From: Pseudomonadota bacterium | GTDB taxonomy: Bacteria > Pseudomonadota > Gammaproteobacteria > Burkholderiales > Chitinibacteraceae | DNA length: 64,000 bases | Assembly: GCA_018261735.1 (NCBI GenBank) | Contig: JAGTRM010000002.1 | Location: 110,493-174,492, forward strand | Reading direction: 5' to 3' | Part shown: positions 29,101-36,866 of the stretch, one piece after another | How positions within the stretch are numbered: the stretch's first letter is position 1 | How the letters are laid out: each line of letters starts with the position of its first letter | Program-made: the position numbers and the translations under genes | Notes under the pieces: generated by a model | The model's input: only the letters and a program-made list of their open reading frames with translations | What the model was told of the DNA's origin: nothing | The model's database searches: none

Positions 29101-29708
29101 TCAGTGCGCTCGGCTCGCTGTTTGGCGGCAATGAGGCCGCATTCTCGCGCGTCGAGTTCGAGCCGGGTCGCACCTTGCTCAGTGCCGATGCGAAGGAGGC
29201 GCTCGGCAAGCTCGCCAAGGCACTCGACGACCGCCCGGCGCTCAAGCTCGATATTGCCGGCTGGGTGGAGCCAGAGCTTGATCGCGAAGGACTCAAGCGC
29301 GAAAAGCTGGAAGAAAAGATCCGTGCCCGCAAGCTGGCGCAGCTCGCCAGCAAGGGGCAATCGGTCGATACCGAGACGGAACTGGTCATGACGGCTGCCG
29401 AGCGCACCAAACTATTGGAGCAGGTCTACGACCGTGAGAAATTCCCCAAGCCGCGCAACGTGGTGGGCCTGCAGAAGAGCCTGCCGCCGGAAGAGATGGA
29501 AAAACTGATCCTCGCCAACACGCAGGTTTCCGAAGACGAGCTGCGCAATCTTGGCTTGCAGCGCGCCACGGTGGTCAAGGATGCGCTCAAGGATGCGGGA
29601 GTGGATGAATCGCGCTTATTCATCCTCAAGCCGCGTCTTGACCCGCCTGCGGACGAACTGAAGAAGGATGGCGGCAAGGCCACGCGGGTGCAGTTCGTGC
29701 TGAAGTAA
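26112..29708 (+). CDS. Giant DUF748 / AsmA-like envelope protein
   Basis: 1198 residues. One N-terminal membrane helix (about 17-42) anchors a very long periplasmic, beta-rich body of repeated units of AsmA/DUF748 type: LEKEASAALHRQVSIGKIAINPYLLRVVLRDVAV, ALNEGRIDWKDAAVKPAY, ITLTGGNINYTDNFIQPNF, LNLPIEGSLDDPQFRIGKIIWQVI. AsmA-like proteins form elongated grooves thought to move phospholipids across the periplasm or to help outer-membrane assembly. The C-terminal 180 residues (from about FSRVEFEPGRTLLSADAKEALGKLAKAL) resemble an OmpA-type or alpha/beta domain, with a basic helical part. Monocistronic; followed by a 9-bp imperfect stem without T tract (29711-29735). Confidence 0.82.
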   Translation: MRSVSQFSRFFTRRVRIGLMVCAGLLVLFGLFGFLALPALLRPWLEKEASAALHRQVSIGKIAINPYLLRVVLRDVAVNEKEGALFQFAALTADAELASLWRRGPVLREITLESPRLHLVRLSADRYNFSDLLEGPPQTPAKDDAPLPRFSLNNIRIMGGSIDFDDRFEHAWQQISDLQLALPFISTLPYRLDEYIQPGLSGKLNGSIFKLAGQSKPFKDSHETRLSLQLDQLNLPHYLAYVPLPKEVNLPSGRMSGQVDVVFREENDQPRLLIQGKLGLTDGRLDYRGEPILQLPALQIELGSLEPLLQKYRLGRIGIDKPVLTVARDARGELNWLTAFSAKPAGKPAANNGSAPAAAAPPLVEVAELALNEGRIDWKDAAVKPAYAASGEAITIKTKHFSTAAKASAPVEIAFKTGFGETFNAALQVQASPLAIDGRVALDNVQPGRYPPYLKPYFAGEIANGQLSSSLNLHFAADPQVLEISQGAFGIQDLAIRLAREKAPALKLAALNASGIGVNLGKQLVEVASLNISGSENKIVMGKDGSINLQLLLPPAVAKPTAASRDKTPPWRIKLAQLALEKSALRLEDQRQSGTPPLVLSDLGLKVENLDSAPDSTAKLDFSAKAGKRGFVKVSGPFVPQPFSAKWQLDLRQFDAAFTQPYFTDLLNIRLASIWLGARGEAQIATAPKLAVRYRGNLAVNDLHAIDKINGEDFLKWRSLALTGADVQTEPFKLALREVALSDFYSRLILSKEGKLNLQDIVVKEGQATSVTANPAVGAPAAKPVAVASAPVAPRAPLPPISIGKITLTGGNINYTDNFIQPNFTANLMDMGGVIGGLSSSESARANLDLRGSVDRIAPVTIAGSLNPLAQKMFLDIKAAVKGYELTAASTYSAKYAGYGIEKGKLSMEVAYFIENNQLKAANQLTLDQLTLGDRVESPEATKLPVKFALALLTDRRGQINLNLPIEGSLDDPQFRIGKIIWQVIGNLLEKAVTAPFSALGSLFGGNEAAFSRVEFEPGRTLLSADAKEALGKLAKALDDRPALKLDIAGWVEPELDREGLKREKLEEKIRARKLAQLASKGQSVDTETELVMTAAERTKLLEQVYDREKFPKPRNVVGLQKSLPPEEMEKLILANTQVSEDELRNLGLQRATVVKDALKDAGVDESRLFILKPRLDPPADELKKDGGKATRVQFVLK

Positions 29709-29822
29709 GCGGCATCGTCTGGACTGGATGATGCCACGACGAGAGACGGGGCCGGGTGTTTGGCGCGCGCAATCTTTGGTCTTCCAGAGATTGCGCGGAC
29801 TGGTTATCGAACTGTTTCGTCG

Positions 29823-31034
29823 TTATCCGGATTGGGTGACGCTGAACCGTTTCCAGCGCAGCAGGAACCATCCCGCAGCAAGCGAGTTGGCTGAAACCAG
29901 GCCGATAAAGGCAATGCTGAAGGCTTCCCGGGTGTCTATTCCATTGGCCTGCAGGGTGGAAATTATCCAGCCGATCAGGAAGCTGATGGAGCCGCTGCCG
30001 ATGAACATGAACAGATTCAGGCCGGTGTTACTGCGCCCGGCCAGTTCCTTGGGCAGGCCGCAGGTCAGCACGGTCCAGGACAGAACGTTCAGCGAAGTCC
30101 CCAGTCCGTACAGGCACCACCAGAGACTATCCCCGGGCCAGCGCAGGCTGATGGCCAGCAGCGCAAAGAGATCGACCACCATCCCGGCTGCCAGTAAATG
30201 CCGGTTGGTCAATCCGCGTCGGGCCAGGTTTTCCGAGAGCGATCCAATGAAAAAATAGCCGGAGAGCGCGACCAGCGACATGGCAAACAGCAGGTTGGCG
30301 GCATCAGGCTTGGCATAGCCTGCGCCGTGGATCAACCATTGCATGCCCCACAAGCCCTGCACCGAGATGAAGGTACCCATGCCGGTAAAGGCCCAGGGCA
30401 TCACCCACCAGAAGCGGGGATGCTTGAGCAGGCCACCCAGCTCGCGCCATTGCTCCGCCATGGTTTTTTGTACCGGATTGGCCGGGATATCGCGAATCCA
30501 TACGGCAATGCCAATTGCGGCCAGTACGGTCAGGATGGCCAATCCGCCAAACAGGGTGCGCCAGTCGAAAAAAACCAGCGCATATTGCACGGGCTTGGTG
30601 GCGAAGGTGGCGCCAAGTCCGCCTACCAGCATGATCCAGCCCGACAGCGCCACCTGCTTTTCCTGCGGATACCACATTGCCGCGGCTTTCAGCGGTGCAG
30701 CAAAACAAATGGCCACGCCGATTCCGATCAGGATGCGACCGATAGCCAGGCCCGAAAAATCGTGGGCAAAACAGAATAGCAATGCCCCTGCTGCAGCAGC
30801 CAGAATCAGCATGGATTCCGCCCTGCGCGGTCCAAAACGATCCAGGAAAACCCCGGAAGGTATCTGCGCCAGCGCGAATGCGTAAAAGTAAAGACTGGCT
30901 AATCCGCCCAGATCCTGTGCGGTCAGCGCGAATTCCCTCGCCAGCTCCGGGGAAATCACCCCGATGACCGCGCGGAACAGCGACGATAAAAAATAAGCGG
31001 CCGCAAATGGCACAAAGAAACGAGTGATGGGCAC
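29823..31034 (-). CDS. MFS transporter, substrate unknown
   Basis: 403 residues with twelve predicted membrane helices. MFS signature features: YFYAFALAQIPSGVFLDRFGPRR in the loop between helices 2 and 3, and GRILIGIGVAICFAAPLKAAAMWYP between helices 4 and 5. Closest in style to the ACS/nitrate-type anion and organic-acid carriers. It lies downstream of the malonate transporter genes on the same strand, but a strong terminator (31107-31139) separates them, so it is probably independent. A role in organic-acid or product efflux is possible but not supported by the sequence alone. Confidence 0.8.
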   Translation of the reverse strand: MPITRFFVPFAAAYFLSSLFRAVIGVISPELAREFALTAQDLGGLASLYFYAFALAQIPSGVFLDRFGPRRAESMLILAAAAGALLFCFAHDFSGLAIGRILIGIGVAICFAAPLKAAAMWYPQEKQVALSGWIMLVGGLGATFATKPVQYALVFFDWRTLFGGLAILTVLAAIGIAVWIRDIPANPVQKTMAEQWRELGGLLKHPRFWWVMPWAFTGMGTFISVQGLWGMQWLIHGAGYAKPDAANLLFAMSLVALSGYFFIGSLSENLARRGLTNRHLLAAGMVVDLFALLAISLRWPGDSLWWCLYGLGTSLNVLSWTVLTCGLPKELAGRSNTGLNLFMFIGSGSISFLIGWIISTLQANGIDTREAFSIAFIGLVSANSLAAGWFLLRWKRFSVTQSG

Positions 31035-31106
31035 TTTGGCTCTCGCAATAATTTAATATGTTAAGTACGGCGGATCACTTTCAAATGAGCCGCCGTACCG
31101 CACCCA

Positions 31107-31139
31107 AAAAAAGAGCCCCGTGCACCGCGCGGGGCTCCT
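31107..31139 (-). terminator. Intrinsic terminator at the end of the mad operon
   Basis: On the minus strand, GAGCCCCG and CGGGGCTC (31132-31139 and 31115-31122) form a perfect 8-bp stem with a 9-nt loop, followed by seven T residues. It lies 20 bp after madM. Confidence 0.9.
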
Positions 31140-31158
31140 GTTCTTGCCTGCTCGGGTA

Positions 31159-31947
31159 TCAGCCGAAGAAGATTTTCAGTGTGAAGTACAAGATCGACGG
31201 GCAAACCAGGCAGCCAAAGCCGGTGTAGAACGTGGCCACCATTGCACCATAGGGCACCAGGCGCGCATCGGTGGCTGCCAGACCTGCCGCCACGCCGCTC
31301 GTGGTGCCCATGGCGCCGCCGAATACGATGGCTGCGCCCGGGTTGTTCAGGCCGATCATTTTGGCAATCATAGGCGTTACCACCATCACCAGGACCGATT
31401 TGATCACGCCTGCGGCAATCGACAATGCCACCACATCCGAGGAAGCCTTGAGCGCTGCGCCGGTTACCGGACCAACGATAAAGGTGACGGCACCGGCACC
31501 AATGGTTGCCATGCTGACTGCATCGGTGTAGCCATAGAGCCAGGCCACGGCTGCGCCAATATAGAAAGCCATTGCCGTACCGATCACCATGGCCAGAAAG
31601 CCGCCCAGACCCGCTTTCTTCAGTTCGCGCAAGTCCGCGCCATAGGCCGTGGACATGATTGCGAAATCGCGGAACATGGCACCGCCCATCAGCGCCATTC
31701 CTGAGAACATGGCGATGTCACCTATCCCTTTCTTGCCGGTCGGGCCGACGAGCATTCCTGCCGCCCAAGCCAGAATCAGAGCAATGACAATGGCAAATGC
31801 CGAGCCATGCAGCTTATGTTTGAATAGCGGGACCATCACCTTGTAGGAAAACCACATGATGGCGCCCACGCACAGAAAGGCAAATACCAGCCCCTGAAGG
31901 TGGAAAAAGCCTTTTTCTGCAAACATTGTTGAGAAATATTCTTGCAT
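31159..31947 (-). CDS. madM: Malonate transporter subunit MadM
   Basis: 262 residues, hydrophobic throughout with about eight helices. MadL and MadM together form the malonate:Na+ symporter described from Malonomonas rubra. Distinctive segments: GPTGKKGIGDIAMFSGMALMGGAMFRDFAIM, GAGAVTFIVGPVTGAALKASSDVVALSIAAGVIKS, and NNPGAAIVFGGAMGTTSGVAAGLAATDARLVPYGAM. It begins 3 bp after the madL stop and ends the cluster. Import with Na+ pairs naturally with the Na+ gradient made by MadB. Confidence 0.93.
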   Translation of the reverse strand: MQEYFSTMFAEKGFFHLQGLVFAFLCVGAIMWFSYKVMVPLFKHKLHGSAFAIVIALILAWAAGMLVGPTGKKGIGDIAMFSGMALMGGAMFRDFAIMSTAYGADLRELKKAGLGGFLAMVIGTAMAFYIGAAVAWLYGYTDAVSMATIGAGAVTFIVGPVTGAALKASSDVVALSIAAGVIKSVLVMVVTPMIAKMIGLNNPGAAIVFGGAMGTTSGVAAGLAATDARLVPYGAMVATFYTGFGCLVCPSILYFTLKIFFG

Positions 31948-31950
31948 GGT

Positions 31951-32337
31951 TTACTCCGCAAACTGAGGCAAAGGTTCTTGCTTGCCACCAAGAGAAGAAA
32001 GGGGCTTGACCAACAAGAAACAGAAGACGGTACCCAGAACTCCTGCAAGGAGTGCTGCCATGCCGCCCTTCAGGGCAGCCTGGACATTCTGGATGGCGGC
32101 CATGGCGACTACCACCGGGATGTAGAATGAACTCCAGAACAGCACGCCGCTTTCGGCTGCCTTGGAGAAGAGTTTTTTATCCTTCAGCTTGTTGGTCACC
32201 AAAATCAGAAACAGCATGGCAAACCCCACGCCGCCGACATTTGCTCCCTTCAAACCCAACATCAGGCCAAGCATGTCACCCAGAAAAGTACCGGCGAGCA
32301 TGCAGGCGGCCATAATAGCTAGCCCATTGATCAACAT
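31951..32337 (-). CDS. madL: Malonate transporter subunit MadL
   Basis: 128 residues from the ATG at 32337, preceded by a strong GGAGGGG site; an open extension upstream crosses a hairpin and is not coding. Four membrane helices, with MLINGLAIMAACMLAGTFLGDMLGLMLGLKGANVGGVGFAM at the N-terminus and KLFSKAAESGVLFWSSFYIPVVVAMAA in the middle. It is the small partner of MadM. The 130-bp gap upstream of it contains a perfect 10-bp hairpin (32425-32453), so its mRNA segment may be processed away from madF. Confidence 0.93.
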   Translation of the reverse strand: MLINGLAIMAACMLAGTFLGDMLGLMLGLKGANVGGVGFAMLFLILVTNKLKDKKLFSKAAESGVLFWSSFYIPVVVAMAAIQNVQAALKGGMAALLAGVLGTVFCFLLVKPLSSLGGKQEPLPQFAE

Positions 32338-32424
32338 ATCTAATCCCCTCCAAAATTTATCCAATGTGATGCGAGGCGGCATTGCGCGAATGTTCTTTGA
32401 CAATTCAATACGGCAATGCCCATC

Positions 32425-32453
32425 GGTGCATGCCATTGCGACAGGCATGCACC
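32425..32453 (-). promoter_or_regulatory. Perfect mRNA hairpin between madF and madL
   Basis: GGTGCATGCC and GGCATGCACC (10-bp perfect arms, 9-nt loop), no T tract. It is probably a processing or stability element at the boundary between the enzyme and transporter parts of the operon. Confidence 0.6.
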
Positions 32454-32467
32454 TCGCCACCATCAAA

Positions 32468-32680
32468 TCATTCGATTTCCATGATGATGGCGCCTGGATT
32501 GACGCGCGCACCGGTTTCGAACTTGATGGCCTTGATCACGCCATCAACTGGGGACGGCAAAGGCATGGCCATCTTCATGGCTTCCATGACCACGACCACC
32601 GTGCCGGCCTTGACCGTATCGCCCACTGCAGCCTTCAATTCTTTAACAATTCCGGGAGCTTTTGCTTTGATTTGTGCCAT
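32468..32680 (-). CDS. madF: Biotin carrier protein of malonate decarboxylase, MadF
   Basis: 70 residues from the ATG at 32680 with a GAGGTGA ribosome site. It is a stand-alone biotinyl domain: AQIKAKAPGIVKEL, GDTVKAGTVVVVMEAMKMAMP with the biotinyl lysine Lys36, and VDGVIKAIKFETGARVNPGAIIMEIE. It takes the carboxyl group of malonyl-MadE from MadC/D and carries it to the membrane decarboxylase MadB. Its presence separates this biotin-dependent system from the soluble mdc type, which has no biotin protein. Confidence 0.96.
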   Translation of the reverse strand: MAQIKAKAPGIVKELKAAVGDTVKAGTVVVVMEAMKMAMPLPSPVDGVIKAIKFETGARVNPGAIIMEIE

Positions 32681-32712
32681 TTCATCACCTCGTTTAAGAA
32701 AAACAAAAATTC

Positions 32713-33399
32713 TCAAGGCCGCGCCGTGTGGGCGAGTGCCAGAGACTGGAGAACATCCCGCCGGCACATCAGCGCGACGGAATGCAGGGTTTTGGCCAGC
32801 ACGGTTTTTTGTTCGCTGACCAATTCCTTTAATTTCATGCCATGGATGCCGTCCAGAATGACCTCGGCATCGATGTTGACCCCTGTCGATTCGGCGATTG
32901 CACTGAGGATGCGGTGCGTTTCGAACAGCACCTCGGGCGTGCCGCCATCAATCACGAGATCCAGATCCGAGCCGTCATGCAGGTAAGCCAATCCGGTCAG
33001 CATCTGTAATGCGGTGGCCCCGTAAATGCCGATTTTTCCCGCCAGGCCGGGCAGCGACTGCTTGATTTGCTCAAGTGCCTGCAAGGGTTTGAGTCGTGCT
33101 TCAAAGGGCCGCTCGATCACCTGGACGGGCGATACCACCGTACGGATTTCATCCCGGGTCACCGATGTGGCAAAACGCAGGCGGCTGCCCTCGCAGCGAA
33201 TCGGAAAGCTGATGCCAAGGCCGATGCCGATATCACACGGCGCGCTGCGCCGGACGATGCCGGGGATCTCGGTGGCCAGGAATGCGCAAGCCATTCGCAG
33301 CGCCTTGGTCGAATCGCTATGGCTGATTTCCGTCGCGATGCGTTCGCGCGCGGCGGGGGTCAGCCAGACAAAATCGTGTCGTTTGAGCACGGGCATCAT
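32713..33399 (-). CDS. madK: Phosphoribosyl-dephospho-CoA transferase (MdcG-like), MadK
   Basis: 228 residues. The enzyme attaches the 2'-(5''-phosphoribosyl)-3'-dephospho-CoA arm to the carrier protein MadE, using the triphosphoribosyl precursor made by MadG. The nucleotidyltransferase signature is YGATALQMLTGLAYLHDGSDLDLVI, with the paired aspartates of the metal site. N-terminal MPVLKRHDFVWLTPAA and SAPCDIGIGLG match MdcG. It starts 9 bp after madH ends. The name follows the M. rubra order H-K-F. Confidence 0.88.
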   Translation of the reverse strand: MMPVLKRHDFVWLTPAARERIATEISHSDSTKALRMACAFLATEIPGIVRRSAPCDIGIGLGISFPIRCEGSRLRFATSVTRDEIRTVVSPVQVIERPFEARLKPLQALEQIKQSLPGLAGKIGIYGATALQMLTGLAYLHDGSDLDLVIDGGTPEVLFETHRILSAIAESTGVNIDAEVILDGIHGMKLKELVSEQKTVLAKTLHSVALMCRRDVLQSLALAHTARP

Positions 33400-33408
33400 G
33401 GCGGCTAC

Positions 33409-34512
33409 CTATCTGCGCTTGATCCAGGCCGGATCTTTTTTGGAATTGCCCTGCAGCGCGGATTGCGCTTCCACCATGCAATCGAACAGCCGCGTTGCCG
33501 TCGCCCCGAGCAGGATGACCGGGTCCGCCTGAGGGATATCGTTTTCTCCCGGAATGCTGCCGGGGACGAGATGCAGTTCGTTTTCCGGCGCGTTCAGGCG
33601 CAGGTTTTGCGAGACCTTGACGATGCGGCCCTTGATCCGCAGGATGGTTCGGGCGGTGCGCTCGATCAGCTCCCTCGACCCGCGCGAGGTAGCCTTGACC
33701 ACTACTTCATACTCGGGATGCGTGCGCACGCGTTTGTAGGTCAGCACCCGGCCGGCCGGGTTGCAAATATGGCCTTCCTCGGCGTAAGGGAAGGAATCGC
33801 CCATGGGCAGCCCGCCGACGACCACTTCGCAAAAATCCGCGCCAACCGGCGAGGCGACCAGGCTGATGTCCTCGCGCAGCGGCACCCCGTCCAGTGTGAG
33901 CCAGCCGAATTCCTGGCAACCGTAGAGGTCATGCACCGTGTAGCCGAGCGCTTTGGCCACCGGCAACAGTTCAAGATCAAGCGGTGTGCCGGCGGTGATG
34001 ATGCAAAGACGTTCGGGCAACTCGGCCTGCAAACCCAGTTCGATTGCCTGGCTCAGCGTAACGCGCAGAAACGACGATTCGCCGAGCAGCACGCCGGGTT
34101 TTTCCTTGCACAGCGCCAGAAGCAGCGCATCGCGGCTCGATCGGGGCAGGAACGACCATTCGATGCCGTGTTGCTTCAGGGCATCCGGGCAGAACACATT
34201 GACCAGTGGCGCATAGGTCACCAGCATGCGTTCCCCGGCGCCAATGCCGCACAAATCCAGGGCCTTGCGCGAGGCGGCAATCCGTTCCCCGAGCTCCTGG
34301 TAAGTGACCCCGACGATATTCTGGAAAGCGCTCGATCCTGTGGTGAAGCTGAGATAAGCGACGTTGAGCGGGGTATGCACTTCCTCGATCACATGCGCGG
34401 CAGTGGGGCCGTTGATGCCCTTGTCGATCAGGCGACGGGTCGGCATTTCCTCAAGCGTTGGCGCGCTTTTCACGCATGCAACCAGTAATTCGAGCTCATC
34501 CAGCGACAACAC
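33409..34512 (-). CDS. madH: ACP-SH:acetate ligase, MadH
   Basis: 367 residues using the GTG at 34512, which has a GGGGGTGG site just upstream; the frame stays open 15 bp further to a TTG. It belongs to the adenylate-forming (AMP-binding) family: LSFTTGSSAFQNIVGVTYQ is the phosphate-loop-like region, then HDLYGCQEFGWLTLDG and YAEEGHICNPAGRVLTY. It acetylates the thiol of the MadE prosthetic group with ATP and acetate, which primes the decarboxylase. This activation step is known for the M. rubra system. A strong hairpin (34575-34614) lies between madD and this gene. Confidence 0.88.
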   Translation of the reverse strand: MLSLDELELLVACVKSAPTLEEMPTRRLIDKGINGPTAAHVIEEVHTPLNVAYLSFTTGSSAFQNIVGVTYQELGERIAASRKALDLCGIGAGERMLVTYAPLVNVFCPDALKQHGIEWSFLPRSSRDALLLALCKEKPGVLLGESSFLRVTLSQAIELGLQAELPERLCIITAGTPLDLELLPVAKALGYTVHDLYGCQEFGWLTLDGVPLREDISLVASPVGADFCEVVVGGLPMGDSFPYAEEGHICNPAGRVLTYKRVRTHPEYEVVVKATSRGSRELIERTARTILRIKGRIVKVSQNLRLNAPENELHLVPGSIPGENDIPQADPVILLGATATRLFDCMVEAQSALQGNSKKDPAWIKRR

Positions 34513-34574
34513 GGCCCACCCCCACAACGTAATGCCCGGCGCTTATCGCTCACCCGGGGAATCAGCTTCGACGG

Positions 34575-34614
34575 CAGCCTTGTCAATGCCACTCGCGTGG
34601 ACAGGACAAGGCTG
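34575..34614 (-). promoter_or_regulatory. Nested mRNA hairpin between madD and madH
   Basis: On the minus strand CAGCCTTGTC and GACAAGGCTG form a perfect 10-bp outer stem enclosing a second stem, CCAC-GCGA-GTGG, with a GNRA loop. There is no T tract. Probably a stability or processing site that protects the upstream madAECD message. Confidence 0.65.
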
Positions 34615-34625
34615 TGTTACACACT

Positions 34626-35507
34626 TCAGGCATTCAGATAACGATCCGCGACCGCATCGAATTGCTCGTTCATACGGGCCATCACTTTCTTGCGCGTGAT
34701 GCGCCCGCCGCGTTGCTCGCCCAGTTCGCCACGGCCCCACGGGCCCAGCTTGTCGGTTCGGTTCACGGCCTTGAGCGTGTAGATATCGTCGAGGTGACGG
34801 GTCACGCATTCGCGCATGGCTTGCGGCGATTCCATGATTTCTTCGACGCCGCCCAGGCGGAAGAAGAATTCCGGACCGGCCGCAAACACGGGGTTGCTGG
34901 TGGAAAGCGCGGTCAAGCGTTCCAGATCCTGCTTGGTGATGCGGGCGATACTGGTGAGCGGCATCACGTGGATCATGGTGTTGTACTTGGACGACAGGCT
35001 GATGATCTGGTCGGCCTGCAGGCCGTGGCACAGGAAAGCCCCGCTGATCGCGCGGCCGATCACAACGGCCAGTACCGGGTGACCGGCCTTGCGCGCTTCG
35101 GCCAGGGCCAATTGATAAGCGCCGGTCGATTTGTTCATGCCGATGATTTCTTCGACCTTGCCCGGACCATTGCCCGGGGTGTCGACGATCAACAGCAACG
35201 GGCGCTTCTTTGCCACCGGCAGGTCGGCATCGGCCTCGATCGAGCGATAAACCGCCATCGCCATCTTGTAGCCTTCTTCCATGCCGATGATGCCGGCGTA
35301 CACCACCGGAAAGCGCGGGTTGCATTCCATCGCATCGTTGGCGATCACGGTGCATTCGCGGCCGTTGATCCTGGCGGTTCCCACCACGGCGCCCGGAGCA
35401 TAGTCCTCGCACGGCACGCTGAAGTTGGGGATCTGGTTCTCTGCAAAACTGTCCTGGTCAACAATCATGTCGATTGCCAGGCGCCCTTGTCCCATCATGG
35501 TTTCCAT
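34626..35507 (-). CDS. madD: Malonyl-S-ACP:biotin-protein carboxyltransferase subunit MadD
   Basis: 293 residues, crotonase/carboxyltransferase fold, homologous to MdcE. With MadC it moves the carboxyl group from malonyl-MadE to biotin on MadF, regenerating acetyl-MadE. Seen: GTARINGRECTVIANDAMECNPRFPVVYAGI, PLLLIVDTPGNGPGKVEEIIGMNKSTGAYQLAL and VIGRAISGAFLCHGLQADQII, with the glycine-rich oxyanion loops of the fold. It starts 12 bp after madC. The fit to the family is good over the full length. Confidence 0.93.
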   Translation of the reverse strand: METMMGQGRLAIDMIVDQDSFAENQIPNFSVPCEDYAPGAVVGTARINGRECTVIANDAMECNPRFPVVYAGIIGMEEGYKMAMAVYRSIEADADLPVAKKRPLLLIVDTPGNGPGKVEEIIGMNKSTGAYQLALAEARKAGHPVLAVVIGRAISGAFLCHGLQADQIISLSSKYNTMIHVMPLTSIARITKQDLERLTALSTSNPVFAAGPEFFFRLGGVEEIMESPQAMRECVTRHLDDIYTLKAVNRTDKLGPWGRGELGEQRGGRITRKKVMARMNEQFDAVADRYLNA

Positions 35508-35519
35508 CGCATTTGCTCC

Positions 35520-36482
35520 TTAGGCGGCGGGGGTCAGTCGTTTGGCCTGGGCCATGAAATCGGTGTAATTCGCATCGATCAGCTGCTGCGGATTTTCATT
35601 GCCGATGGCTTTCCACATGTCCTTGGCATCGGTGGGCGATACTTCGGCGGCCATGGCCACCAGCTGCATCTGGCGCTCGATCGCGCTGCGGCTGCCGATG
35701 CGGCGCAGGTTTTCAATCGCATCCATCGGCAGGGCGGCGATGGCGATCGCTTGCTGGCGGAACGCGGCAATCGAATCCGGGACGAGGTAATTGCAATCGC
35801 CCATGATGTATTTGTGCTTGCCGCCGGTGGTGCGGAAAACCAGGGCGCGGTCGGAGGCGTCGAATTCGGCGCGACCCATTTCCTGTTCGATCACTTCCGG
35901 GCCGGTCAGGCCGATCCGGCTGAATTCGCTCATCACGATCACGTCGGTGGCTGCGGCGACAAAGCCCATGCCGCCAAAACAGCCGATCTTGCTGCCGACC
36001 ACGGAAACCACCGGCACCTTATGGCGCAGGTTCTGGATCTGGTCCATGACCTCGGCGTGGGCGAGCAGGCCGGCGTTGGCTTCATGCAGGCGCACCCCGC
36101 CGGTTTCGAACGAGATCAGCACGATCGGGCGTCGCGCCTGGACTTCGGCCGGGTTTTCAGCCTGCAGTTTTTCGTAGATCGACTGGGCCAGTTTGAGTGC
36201 GCCGACCATCTTGGCGCCGCCGACTTCACCGACCGCGCCGCCAATGAAGCGGCCTTCCTGCGAGATCACGATGGCCGGATGCTTGCCCAGCAAGCCGATG
36301 CCGGTGACGACGCCATCATCGAATTCCACCGCTTCGCCCAGCTCCGGCAGATGCGGGCTGATAAAGCGTTCCGTGGGGCCGACGAGCTCGGTAAAGCTGC
36401 CTTCATCGACCAGACCTTGCGCACGCTGGCGGGCGGTCGATTCCAGGAAGCTGCGTGTTTGCAATGTTTGCCATTTACTCAT
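35520..36482 (-). CDS. madC: Malonyl-S-ACP:biotin-protein carboxyltransferase subunit MadC
   Basis: 320 residues from the ATG at 36482 (GAGGGGATCGAG ahead of it); an upstream in-frame extension overlaps madE and is not coding. Homologous to MdcD. Seen: SFLESTARQRAQGLVDEGSFTEL, VGEVGGAKMVGALKLAQSIYE, RRPIVLISFETGGVRLHEANAGLLAHAEVMDQI and SVVGSKIGCFGGMGFVAAATDVIVM. The paired G-G loops form the acyl oxyanion holes. It works as a complex with MadD. It lies 10 bp after madE, so expression is coupled. Confidence 0.93.
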   Translation of the reverse strand: MSKWQTLQTRSFLESTARQRAQGLVDEGSFTELVGPTERFISPHLPELGEAVEFDDGVVTGIGLLGKHPAIVISQEGRFIGGAVGEVGGAKMVGALKLAQSIYEKLQAENPAEVQARRPIVLISFETGGVRLHEANAGLLAHAEVMDQIQNLRHKVPVVSVVGSKIGCFGGMGFVAAATDVIVMSEFSRIGLTGPEVIEQEMGRAEFDASDRALVFRTTGGKHKYIMGDCNYLVPDSIAAFRQQAIAIAALPMDAIENLRRIGSRSAIERQMQLVAMAAEVSPTDAKDMWKAIGNENPQQLIDANYTDFMAQAKRLTPAA

Positions 36483-36492
36483 CTCGATCCCC

Positions 36493-36807
36493 TCAGCCTT
36501 CGATTTCCAGCAGTGCCTGGCGCAGGCGCAGCGAAACAACAACCGGCGTGGCATTGTTGTCGTTGATGCTGATCGCTACGTTGCCAAGCTGGCATTCGTC
36601 CATGAAACGGCGCAAAACCATTTCCCATACGTGATCAAAGCCGGTGACCGGGGTGACGACGGTTGCAACCGCCTTGCCGCCCAGATCCTTGTTTTCGATG
36701 ATCACTTCCATGTCGCCGGAACCCACCACGCCGAAATGCACGGCGGGAACGGGCAATGCACGCGGGGTTGCCGGGGAAAATTCATATTTCAATTGAGTCA
36801 GAGCCAT
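36493..36807 (-). CDS. madE: Acyl carrier protein of malonate decarboxylase, MadE
   Basis: 104 residues, MdcC/MadE family, unrelated in sequence to fatty-acid ACP. The prosthetic group 2'-(5''-phosphoribosyl)-3'-dephospho-CoA is attached through a phosphodiester bond to a serine, most likely Ser30 in FGVVGSGDMEVII. The remainder includes VTPVTGFDHVWEMVLRRFM and SINDNNATPVVVSLRLRQALLE, as in the family. It carries acetyl, then malonyl groups between MadH, MadA and MadC/D. Confidence 0.94.
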   Translation of the reverse strand: MALTQLKYEFSPATPRALPVPAVHFGVVGSGDMEVIIENKDLGGKAVATVVTPVTGFDHVWEMVLRRFMDECQLGNVAISINDNNATPVVVSLRLRQALLEIEG

Positions 36808-36866
36808 GTCTTATCTCCATTCAGACCGGGCACGCCGCACCAGGCGGGCGGCATGCCCAGGTCTCA

